Positions 7,619 through 13,937 of a DNA stretch of 14,175 nucleotides are shown piece by piece. A model generated the notes under the pieces. The model was given only the letters and a program-made list of their open reading frames with translations. It did no database searches and was not told where the DNA came from. The stretch is from Ignavibacteriales bacterium (GTDB taxonomy: Bacteria; Bacteroidota; Ignavibacteria; T3Sed10-11): the NCBI GenBank assembly GCA_003560935.1, contig PWJF01000093.1, forward strand, positions 1 to 14,175, given 5' to 3'. The translations under genes and the position numbers were made by a program. Every line of letters begins with the position of its first letter. Position 1 is the first letter of the stretch.

Positions 7619-7634
7619 TGGTATCATTATTGTA
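7619..7634 (+). promoter_or_regulatory. Possible sigma-54 (-24/-12) promoter
   Basis: TGGTATC-N4-TTGTA matches the sigma-54 consensus TGGCACG-N4-TTGCW with exact spacing and an intact GG at -24. At -12 it reads GT instead of GC, and three further bases in the -24 box differ. The start point would be near 7646, about 50 bases before the cytochrome ATG at 7695. No comparable site was seen before 1194 or before 8175. Confidence 0.4.
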
Positions 7635-7694
7635 CATACAAAAAGCAGAATAAAACCGATAACAATCCTACCACGAGAAGGAAGAGCGTATTGA

Positions 7695-8080
7695 ATGTTA
7701 ACCAAATTAATATACTGCATCACCTCGGTTTTGTTTATCAACGCTTTACTGGTAGTCGGATGCGACGACTCATCCACCGATCCACCGATGGAGGAAGTCT
7801 CATTTATAAATGATGTTTTACCTATTTTTCAACAACACGAATGCGCGGCATGTCATGGAGGTGAAGCGGGTCTTTTTGTTACAACAGTCCAGGGTCTTCT
7901 TGATGGAGGAGAGAACGGACCGGCAATCGATCCCGGTAATGCGGATAACAGCCTCGTAATCCAAAAACTCTCACTAAATCCACCATTCGGTGATCGTATA
8001 CCGCAAGGAGCATCAGCGGTACCTGAATCTCGCAGGATATAATAAAGCAATGGATCGATGAAGGTGCGAATGACAATTAA
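7695..8080 (+). pseudogene. Monoheme cytochrome c lipoprotein, frameshifted near the C-terminus
   Basis: AAGGAAGAG at 7678-7686 precedes ATG 7695. A lipobox (VVGC) anchors the product, and a planctomycete-type cytochrome c domain carries one heme site, CAACH. The open frame stops at 8040-8042 (115 aa). Skipping to the frame that resumes at CAG 8033 gives QDIIKQWIDEGANDN, ending at TAA 8078-8080, nearly the same as the end of the intact paralogue at 10479 (QDIIKRWINEGAEDN). One base is therefore missing at about 8031-8032. The distal heme ligand region also differs: paralogues read RMP, this copy RIP, and nearby GMS reads GAS, so no Met remains as axial ligand. Either the gene is decaying, or the base loss is a sequencing error in a diverged copy. 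It lacks the final helix, which normally packs against the heme domain. Confidence 0.8.
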
Positions 8081-8174
8081 ACGTGCAAATTAAAGATATT
8101 CGAAATAAGATAGTAAAAGAATTTTAATATGTGCTTTATTAAAAAATCAATTTCATAACACACAGGAGGGTCAT

Positions 8175-10466
8175 ATGAATACCGGTACTATTTATACTCT
8201 ATTGACGATAGTTATATTATTGCTCTGCTCATCGACGGTGTTCGCTCAGACGAACTATGAAGCGCAGTTAAGCGGTAGTAATGAGGTTCACCTGCCGCCA
8301 ACGACTGCTTCAGGAACCATTGAGGCAGTGCTAACTGATACTACACTGACTGTTTCCGGTTCATTCTCAAATCTAACTTCTCCCGTTGCTGTAGCTATTG
8401 GCGGCGGTACGCACATCCACGTCGGGTATGCCGGTCAAGACGGTGGCGTCATTTTCCCCCTGAATGCGGATCTGGATGCGGATATGCGAGGGGGTGATTT
8501 CGAGGCAGGAGATAACACATTTGAGCTGAATTCGGATCAGATTGAAGCGCTTGAAGAGCGCCGGTATTACGTGAACATTCATACTGAAATGTTCCCGGCG
8601 GGCGAGATCAGGGGACAGCTTGTTCCCGCTGCAGAACAGGTGTTACGGGTTAATCTGACCGGTAATAATGAGACACCGCCCATACTTACCTCAGCTCACG
8701 GTGCATTGGTCGTTGAACTGAATGATAACGAAATAACACTATCCGGCTCGTTCAGTAACCTTTCCAGTCCGCTCGCGGTCGCCATAGGAGGCGGAGCACA
8801 TATACATACGGGATATGCGGGACAGGCCGGGGGCATTGAGGTCGTACTGGATGTCACACCGGGTGATGATCTGTTAAGTGGAGTATTTGAAGCAGACAAC
8901 AATACATTTACGCTTACGCAAGATCAACTTGAGATGCTTCACAATCGGGAATTATATGTAAACGTTCATTCCGAGAATCATCAACCGGGTGAAATACGCG
9001 GACAGATCCTTGCACAGTCCGATGCAATTTTTCAGGCAAATCTTTCCGGATCAACGGAAACTCCTCCCGTCGATTCGGATGCCACGGGTGCTGTGGTTGC
9101 TGAATTGACAGGCAATGAATTGATCGTAACAGGTTCGTTCGCAGGACTTTCCAGTCCATTAGCCGTCGATATTGGAGGTGGGGCGCACATCCACATCGGA
9201 TATGCCGGCGAAAGCGGTGGTATAATTATCCCGCTAACAGTCACACCCGGTGAAAACGACATGTCGGGAATCTTTGAAGCAGAAGTTAATACCTACGAAC
9301 TGGAAGATGAAGAGCTGGAAAACCTCATAGCTCGGCGGTATTATGTTAATGTGCATTCTGAGAATTATGGACCGGGAGAAATCCGTGGACAACTACTGGG
9401 CGAAGCACATAGCTATTTTACGGCTAACCTTGAAGGATTAAATGAGGTTATAAATGGCAGTCCGGTCATAACTGAAGCAACGGGAGGTTTGGCAGTAGAG
9501 CGAACAGGTGACCGGATCATTGTGAGCGGGTCGTTTGCAGATCTCTCCAGTGATCTGGCAACCGATATCGGGGGAGGTGCACATCTGCATCTCGGTGGAC
9601 CGGGAGAAACCGGAGGAATAGAAATTGTTCTGTCAGTTACAATCGGTGATGATGATAGAAGTGGTATTTTTGAGGTTTCGAATAATCTGTTTGAAATGGA
9701 TGAAGACACTGAAATGCTTCTTGTAGAAGGCAGATTATACGCCAACATCCATTCGGAAAACTATCCACCGGGTGAAATTCGCGGACAACTCTTGCTCGAC
9801 CCGCATTTCTTCCCCACTGTTTCTGAAATCCTCACACCCGAAGACGGGGAAAATGTAATCGTCGAAGGTGATGTCGATGTTGAATTTCCGGTTACATGGA
9901 GCGAAGCAACCGACCCTTCCGATAATGCAGTGGTCTACATCTGGCAGCTTGCAAGCGATGAAGAGTTCGATACGCTGCTCATAAATATTAATGCGGGCGA
10001 TGCCGAAACAGCCGGAGCAACCATGGGAGACATTGACACTATGCTCGGTCAGGCCGGTGTCGCGGTAGGAGAATCGATAACCGTTTATCATAGGGTGATC
10101 AGCAGCAACGGAAGTTTAAATCAACCGGGACCGGCTGCGTCAGTAGAGTTAACACGAGGGACAGTCACCTCCGTGGATGAAGATGATGTCACCTTACCGG
10201 AAAAACTGGCTTTACACCAGAATTATCCCAATCCCTTCAATCCCTCGACGATAATATCGTTTGAACTTCCGCAGAGAGAAATTGTTACGCTTAAAATATT
10301 CGATATCCTCGGACGCGAAGTCGCAACGCTCATTGATAGCGAAGAATTCTCCGCCGGTGCATTTCACGTGGAACTCGATGCGGGCACTCTTAGCAGCGGA
10401 AATTATTTTTATACATTAACTGCAGGCACGTTTACGCAAACAAAACGGATGCTATTAATACGTTAA
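8175..10466 (+). CDS. Secreted protein with four CHRD domains and a C-terminal T9SS sorting module
   Basis: A strong Shine-Dalgarno (AGGAGGG, 8164-8170) precedes the ATG. A signal peptide ends at TVFA-Q (24/25). Four CHRD domains follow at about residues 27-150, 156-279, 285-408 and 414-540, each with SGSF(S/A)(N/G/D)L, DIGGGAHIHIGYAG or a variant, YVN(I/V)H(S/T)E and PGEIRGQ. A fibronectin III/SusE-like beta domain (about 548-660) precedes the T9SS type A module (NYPNPFNPST 683-692, ILGREVATL, final RMLLIR). CHRD domains occur in animal chordin and many bacterial secreted proteins; their bacterial role is not established. The product should cross the outer membrane by T9SS and lose the tail on attachment or release. 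Two cytochrome paralogues flank it, so it probably serves the same envelope redox system, but that role is inference. The invariant histidines suggest a metal site. Confidence 0.9.
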   Translation: MNTGTIYTLLTIVILLLCSSTVFAQTNYEAQLSGSNEVHLPPTTASGTIEAVLTDTTLTVSGSFSNLTSPVAVAIGGGTHIHVGYAGQDGGVIFPLNADLDADMRGGDFEAGDNTFELNSDQIEALEERRYYVNIHTEMFPAGEIRGQLVPAAEQVLRVNLTGNNETPPILTSAHGALVVELNDNEITLSGSFSNLSSPLAVAIGGGAHIHTGYAGQAGGIEVVLDVTPGDDLLSGVFEADNNTFTLTQDQLEMLHNRELYVNVHSENHQPGEIRGQILAQSDAIFQANLSGSTETPPVDSDATGAVVAELTGNELIVTGSFAGLSSPLAVDIGGGAHIHIGYAGESGGIIIPLTVTPGENDMSGIFEAEVNTYELEDEELENLIARRYYVNVHSENYGPGEIRGQLLGEAHSYFTANLEGLNEVINGSPVITEATGGLAVERTGDRIIVSGSFADLSSDLATDIGGGAHLHLGGPGETGGIEIVLSVTIGDDDRSGIFEVSNNLFEMDEDTEMLLVEGRLYANIHSENYPPGEIRGQLLLDPHFFPTVSEILTPEDGENVIVEGDVDVEFPVTWSEATDPSDNAVVYIWQLASDEEFDTLLININAGDAETAGATMGDIDTMLGQAGVAVGESITVYHRVISSNGSLNQPGPAASVELTRGTVTSVDEDDVTLPEKLALHQNYPNPFNPSTIISFELPQREIVTLKIFDILGREVATLIDSEEFSAGAFHVELDAGTLSSGNYFYTLTAGTFTQTKRMLLIR
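8253..9794 (+). repeat. Four tandem CHRD coding repeats (about 387-396 bp period)
   Basis: Within the secreted protein, PGEIRGQ-type ends recur at residues 143-148, 272-277, 401-406 and 533-538, giving periods of 129, 129 and 132 residues. The copies have clearly diverged in DNA, so the duplication is old. The fourth is the outlier: it has three extra residues and HLHLGGPG in place of HIHxGYAG. Confidence 0.88.
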
Positions 10467-10478
10467 AAGGAGGCATGT

Positions 10479-10880
10479 ATGTTGTATTTAACAAAAACAT
10501 TTACCGTCGTGATAGTGATTTTTTCATTTGTTATAACAGGTTGTAACGACGATGACCCTGTTGGACCGGATCCTGATGAACCGGTTTCGTTCAGTGAACA
10601 TGTCATACCGATCTTTCAGCAGCACGGATGTATCGGCTGTCATGGTCCGACTCTGCAGGAGAATAACCTGCGGGTTGATTCAGTGGAGAGATTGCTCGCG
10701 GGAGGAGATAGCGGTGAACCGGCGGTTATCCCCGGCAATGCTGAGGGAAGTATGTTAATCCGGCAAATGTCGCCAAATCCGCCGCTCGGTAACCGTATGC
10801 CGTTTGGAATGTCGCCGGTACCTGAGAGCCAGCAGGATATCATCAAACGGTGGATTAATGAAGGTGCAGAAGATAATTAA
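10479..10880 (+). CDS. Monoheme cytochrome c lipoprotein (planctomycete-type domain), intact paralogue
   Basis: This is a membrane-anchored periplasmic or surface electron carrier of 133 residues. AAGGAGG precedes ATG 10479 by 5 bases. The signal peptide ends in a lipobox (VITGC, Cys at 22). The domain runs from SFSEHVIPIFQQHGCIGCH (heme C47-x2-C50-H51) through RLLAGGDSGEPAVIPGNAEGSMLI and NPPLGNRMPFGMSPVPES to the final helix QDIIKRWINEGAEDN. The Met of RMP is the likely distal heme ligand. It follows the CHRD gene by 12 bases and precedes the surface cupredoxin by 42, so these probably share a transcript. It is the close relative of the frameshifted copy at 7695 and a more distant one of the copy at 13479. 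Acceptor and donor are not known. Confidence 0.9.
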   Translation: MLYLTKTFTVVIVIFSFVITGCNDDDPVGPDPDEPVSFSEHVIPIFQQHGCIGCHGPTLQENNLRVDSVERLLAGGDSGEPAVIPGNAEGSMLIRQMSPNPPLGNRMPFGMSPVPESQQDIIKRWINEGAEDN

Positions 10881-10922
10881 CAACATCGTACTAAGTAAAT
10901 ACACATCTTCATGGAGAACATC

Positions 10923-11600
10923 ATGAAACAGAAGTGGAATAAACGTATGCGTCCGACTGTCGTGTTTGCTCGATTAACCGGTGTTACCGTTTTTTTATCG
11001 ACCGTCTTTTCGTTCTTTTCCCTGAATGCCGGTGATCCGCAGGGACATATCATTCAGTTTGATAATTTCAGTTATAATCCCAATCAATTGGATGTTGCGG
11101 TAGGGGATACAATTATCTGGCAGGGTGATTTTGTGGAACATCCTCTCCAATCATCTTCAGTACCGGACGGAGCTCAACACTGGGGCCCGATCGATTCGGG
11201 GACGGAATTTCGATACGTGGTCGAGGTCGACGGTACCTATAACTATCAATGCAACCTGCACGATGACCTCTATGGCATGACCGGTTCATTTACCGCGACC
11301 GTAACATCGGTCAATGAACGAGCCGGAGATATACCGGAGTTATTCCGGCTCGAACAAAACTATCCAAATCCGTTCAATCCGTCGACCGAGATACAGTTTG
11401 CGCTACAGGAGCGTATGCAGGTTATGCTTGAAGTGTACGCAATTCACGGTCAAAAAATCGCCACGCTTGTGGACGGCATGCGCAATGCAGGTCATCATTC
11501 GGTAATCTTTGATGCAACCGGTATTCCGAGCGGTGTGTACATCTACCGGCTGCAATCGGATCAGAAGGTACAGGCAAAACGGATGGTTTATATTCGGTAA
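10923..11600 (+). CDS. Surface-exported plastocyanin-like cupredoxin with T9SS sorting module
   Basis: GGAG at 10913-10916 points to ATG 10923 rather than 10911. A long basic signal peptide (ending FSLNA-GDPQ) leads into a single plastocyanin-like domain (about 40-128): FDNFSYNPNQLDVAVGDTIIW, then copper ligands H73 (EHPLQSSS), C110, H113 (YQCNLH) and M119 (YGMTG), a complete type-1 set. The C-terminal 90 residues are a T9SS type A module with NYPNPFNPST (136-145), the HGQKIATLVDG strand and final RMVYIR. The domain pair implies that the mature copper protein is taken across the outer membrane and sits on or leaves the cell surface, unlike the periplasmic cupredoxin at 2350. It lies between the cytochrome lipoprotein and the Rieske gene (6-base gap), tying an extracellular copper carrier to a quinol-oxidising complex. 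Confidence 0.9.
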   Translation: MKQKWNKRMRPTVVFARLTGVTVFLSTVFSFFSLNAGDPQGHIIQFDNFSYNPNQLDVAVGDTIIWQGDFVEHPLQSSSVPDGAQHWGPIDSGTEFRYVVEVDGTYNYQCNLHDDLYGMTGSFTATVTSVNERAGDIPELFRLEQNYPNPFNPSTEIQFALQERMQVMLEVYAIHGQKIATLVDGMRNAGHHSVIFDATGIPSGVYIYRLQSDQKVQAKRMVYIR

Positions 11601-11606
11601 AAATTG

Positions 11607-12044
11607 ATGATAAAAAGAACGGGTAAGAAAAGCAGACGAAGGATATTGAATATACTTCTGCTTGGATGGACGGTAGTTACTGCCGTTCCCTTTCTCTCCA
11701 CCGTTTTCCGGTATGCCTCTCCTCCAAAACGTAAGGGACCGGTTACGGCTGCAGTAGCAACGACGGGAGACATACCGCCTCATACCGGAAAAACCGTTTC
11801 TTTGGGAAACAGACCCGTTCTTCTCATCACAACACCTGAAGGACAGCAGCGGGCATTTCTGGCAAATTGCACGCATCTGGGATGTGTGGTCCGGTACCGT
11901 GAGGAAGAGAACGATATCTTTTGCGCCTGTCATAACAGTGTATTCGATATCGAAGGCAACAATATCTCAGGCCCTGCTCCGCGACCGTTACCGCAGCTCC
12001 CTATTGAAATCGACAATGACAATATCATTGTGACCGTATCATGA
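11607..12044 (+). CDS. petC: Rieske iron-sulfur protein of a cytochrome b6/bc complex
   Basis: This membrane-anchored [2Fe-2S] subunit accepts one electron from quinol and passes it to a c-type cytochrome or copper protein. From ATG 11607 (145 aa) the N-terminus has a near-perfect Tat motif, SRRRILN, ahead of the hydrophobic anchor (LLLGWTVVTAVPFL), fitting export of folded Rieske proteins. Cluster box I is CTHLGC (C88, H90, C93) and box II is CACHNSVFD (C106, C108, H109), followed by GPAPRPLPQLPI. All four ligands and the C93-C108 disulfide pair are present, so a high-potential Rieske centre is expected. A TTG one codon upstream (11604) is a less likely start. The stop overlaps the cytochrome b start by 4 bases (ATGA). 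The short domain is closer to b6f/menaquinol types than to mitochondrial bc1. Confidence 0.95.
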   Translation: MIKRTGKKSRRRILNILLLGWTVVTAVPFLSTVFRYASPPKRKGPVTAAVATTGDIPPHTGKTVSLGNRPVLLITTPEGQQRAFLANCTHLGCVVRYREEENDIFCACHNSVFDIEGNNISGPAPRPLPQLPIEIDNDNIIVTVS

Positions 12045-13129
12045 GACAAAACCTTATACACCGGCTTTCCCGATTGTCGCCGTCAATACGCACCTGGCTT
12101 ACGGATCGATTGCCGGTTGAAACGATTGATAATCATCTTAAAAATAAAATGGTGCCCCGTCACCGACATACATTGTGGTATTATCTCGGCGGGCTTACTG
12201 CGTTCTTCTTAATGGTTCAAATACTCACCGGTGTCTTGCTCATGTTATACTACAAACCGACCATCGACGGTGCGCATCAAAGTGTAGCGTATATCATTAA
12301 CGAAGTACCCTTCGGCTGGCTTATCAGGTCGGTTCATAGCTGGGCCGCAAATTTAATGATCGCAGCACTGCTGCTTCATATGGTATCTGTATTTTATCTC
12401 CAGGCATACCGACCTCCGCGCGAGCTGATGTGGATGTCGGGATTTATCCTGCTCTTTCTCATTCTCGGATTTGGTTTCACCGGGTATCTGCTGCCGTGGG
12501 ACGATGTCGCTTTCTATGCAACACAAATCGGTACTGAGGTACCAAAATCGATTCCGTTTATCGGTCCGACTCTCGTTGGATTGCTCCGCGGCGGAGAGGA
12601 CATCGGAGAAGCTACGATACCTCGCATGTACACACTCCATGTATTTGTGTTACCGATAGCGACTTTATTTCTCATCGGTGTTCATCTTTTTCTGAATCAA
12701 TACTATGGTTCAAGTAAACCGATCAAAACACCTCTCAAAGGGGAAGATATCCCATTTTATCCGAACTTTCTGCTCCGTGATTTTCGGATCTGGGGGTTCG
12801 CGTTTATCCTGCTGCTGTGTTTGTCGATTCTGATGCCATGGGGATTGGGAGAAGAGGCGGATCTACTGCGCCCTGCACCGGAAGGAGTCAAACCGGAATG
12901 GTACTTCATTCCGATGTACCAGACACTAAGTATCCTTCCATCGCAAATATTGATGATCGACGGGGAAACATTTCTGAATATCGTATTGATGATCGGGGGA
13001 CTTATTGTGTTTCTACTGCCGTTCCTGGACCGCAAGGCAAAAAACGAGGAACGAAATAAATTTATATTAATTACGGGAACGATAATTATTGTATACTGTA
13101 TTGGAATAACTATTAGCGCTTATATGTAA
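12041..13129 (+). CDS. petB: Cytochrome b, fused b6 and subunit IV parts, b6-type heme spacing
   Basis: This is the quinol-oxidising, proton-translocating membrane core, 362 residues with about seven or eight helices. The b6 part runs to about 225 and the subunit-IV part to the end, in one chain. Heme ligands are H99 and H113 in helix B and H200 and H215 in helix D; the 15-residue step of the second pair (against 14 in bc1) marks the b6/menaquinol type. The Qo-site PEWY motif is at 285-288 (KPEWYFIPMYQTL), and the Qo loop GFTGYLLPWDD is intact. The b6 heme-c' attachment Cys is replaced: YYLGGLT here, YCLGGIT in plastid b6, so no covalent extra heme is expected. It is coupled to the Rieske gene by a 4-base overlap. 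No cytochrome c1 or petA gene follows. Confidence 0.96.
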   Translation: MRQNLIHRLSRLSPSIRTWLTDRLPVETIDNHLKNKMVPRHRHTLWYYLGGLTAFFLMVQILTGVLLMLYYKPTIDGAHQSVAYIINEVPFGWLIRSVHSWAANLMIAALLLHMVSVFYLQAYRPPRELMWMSGFILLFLILGFGFTGYLLPWDDVAFYATQIGTEVPKSIPFIGPTLVGLLRGGEDIGEATIPRMYTLHVFVLPIATLFLIGVHLFLNQYYGSSKPIKTPLKGEDIPFYPNFLLRDFRIWGFAFILLLCLSILMPWGLGEEADLLRPAPEGVKPEWYFIPMYQTLSILPSQILMIDGETFLNIVLMIGGLIVFLLPFLDRKAKNEERNKFILITGTIIIVYCIGITISAYM

Positions 13130-13144
13130 TCGAATTACTACTAT

Positions 13145-13441
13145 ATGCATGCATTAAGGATGTTCATAATTCTAATGATACTATCATCATTCAGCTCTTT
13201 GCAGACCGGAAGTCATACAATTGACTCGGTTCCCTATGAATCGAATGTCGTCGTTATATCAGCGGGAGAACCGTTCAATAATGAAACAAAAATAGAATTT
13301 CCGTCGTTTTCATATAGAGTTACTCTCTTACTATACTTTGTTATCCCGGTACTTATATTAGTATTTTTTATAATGATCAAGATCCGTCAACTCGACCATA
13401 CCGTGAATGACGATCCGCCGAACTCCGGTTTATCGTCGTAA
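13145..13441 (+). CDS. Unrecognised small type-I membrane protein beside cytochrome b
   Basis: I do not recognise this 98-residue protein. It has an N-terminal hydrophobic signal or anchor (MFIILMILSSFSSL), about 35 polar periplasmic residues (IDSVPYESNVVVISAGEPF...), one strong transmembrane helix (VTLLLYFVIPVLILVFFIMI, about 59-78) and a short charged cytoplasmic tail (KIRQLDHTVNDDPPNSG). No heme, Fe-S or copper motif is visible. It lies 15 bases after cytochrome b and 37 before a monoheme cytochrome, so it is probably an accessory subunit of the same complex (inference). The start is uncertain: ATG 13145 lacks a Shine-Dalgarno, and ATG 13160 would also work and keep most of the hydrophobic stretch. 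Confidence 0.65.
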   Translation: MHALRMFIILMILSSFSSLQTGSHTIDSVPYESNVVVISAGEPFNNETKIEFPSFSYRVTLLLYFVIPVLILVFFIMIKIRQLDHTVNDDPPNSGLSS

Positions 13442-13478
13442 ATCTTGAATCTTATTAGCAACAACTGTGAGAAACCAA

Positions 13479-13880
13479 ATGAAATCTATATTGTTTCTTT
13501 GTCTTAGTGTAATACTATTCACCTTCGCCATGCTGAGCACAACCGGTACATCGGCGATTGATTCGGATTCCAAAGATACCACCGTTTCATTCAAGAATGA
13601 TGTCTTTCCCCTTATAGAAGAGCATTGCCTGCCATGCCACCTCCGCGAAGAGAGAAATATGAGCAGATTGTTTATGGACAACTATGAACTTTTAATGAAG
13701 GGGGGTTTTAACGGTCCGCCGATCAAACCGGGCAATGCGGATGAAAGCTTGCTGATTAACAAAGTTAGTCCCGACCCTCCGTTCGGTGAACGGATGCCCA
13801 TGAGAAGTAAAAGCTATTTAACCGATGAAGAGATAGCCACCCTTGTACAATGGATTAATCAAGGAGCGAAGGATAATTAA
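13479..13880 (+). CDS. Periplasmic monoheme cytochrome c (planctomycete-type domain) of the bc gene cluster
   Basis: This is a soluble or loosely bound periplasmic electron carrier, 133 residues from ATG 13479 (a GTG at 13467 opens the frame but has no better site). The signal peptide (MKSILFLCLSVILFTFAML...GTSA) is of the ordinary cleaved kind: there is no lipobox, unlike its two paralogues in this window. The domain reads SFKNDVFPLIEEHCLPCH (single CxxCH), LLMKGGFNGPPIKPGNADESLLI, PPFGERMPM and the closing helix EEIATLVQWINQGAKDN. The Met in RMPM is the likely distal ligand. Following Rieske, cytochrome b and a small membrane protein, it occupies the slot where cytochrome c1 or petA would be and may take electrons from the Rieske centre (inference). 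It is the last gene before a terminator. Confidence 0.88.
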   Translation: MKSILFLCLSVILFTFAMLSTTGTSAIDSDSKDTTVSFKNDVFPLIEEHCLPCHLREERNMSRLFMDNYELLMKGGFNGPPIKPGNADESLLINKVSPDPPFGERMPMRSKSYLTDEEIATLVQWINQGAKDN

Positions 13881-13896
13881 ATGAAAAATACTAACC

Positions 13897-13937
13897 GGCG
13901 GGACATATTCAGGGGAGATCCCGCCAATATTTTATTG
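13897..13937. terminator. Bidirectional rho-independent terminator between convergent genes
   Basis: A perfect 7-bp stem, GGCGGGA (13897-13903) with TCCCGCC (13919-13925), encloses a 15-base loop. It is followed on the plus strand by AATATTTTATT and on the minus strand by TTAGTATTTTT. It begins 17 bases after the cytochrome stop and lies just past the end of the convergent minus-strand gene, so it can end transcription from both sides. Confidence 0.75.

Noticed and set aside
7695..8080. Programmed ribosomal frameshift as explanation for the broken cytochrome
   Set aside because: There is no slippery heptamer at TCT CGC AGG and no obvious downstream structure; the loss of the Met ligand fits decay better.
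8373..9748. Series of minus-strand frames recurring once per CHRD repeat (with Pro/Cys-rich stretches)
   Set aside because: They are antisense shadows of the repeated GGGxHIHxGYAG coding sequence; the plus-strand domains are unambiguous.
8253..9794. CRISPR or phase-variable tandem repeat
   Set aside because: The period is about 390 bp, copies are diverged in DNA and all in frame: these are protein domain repeats.
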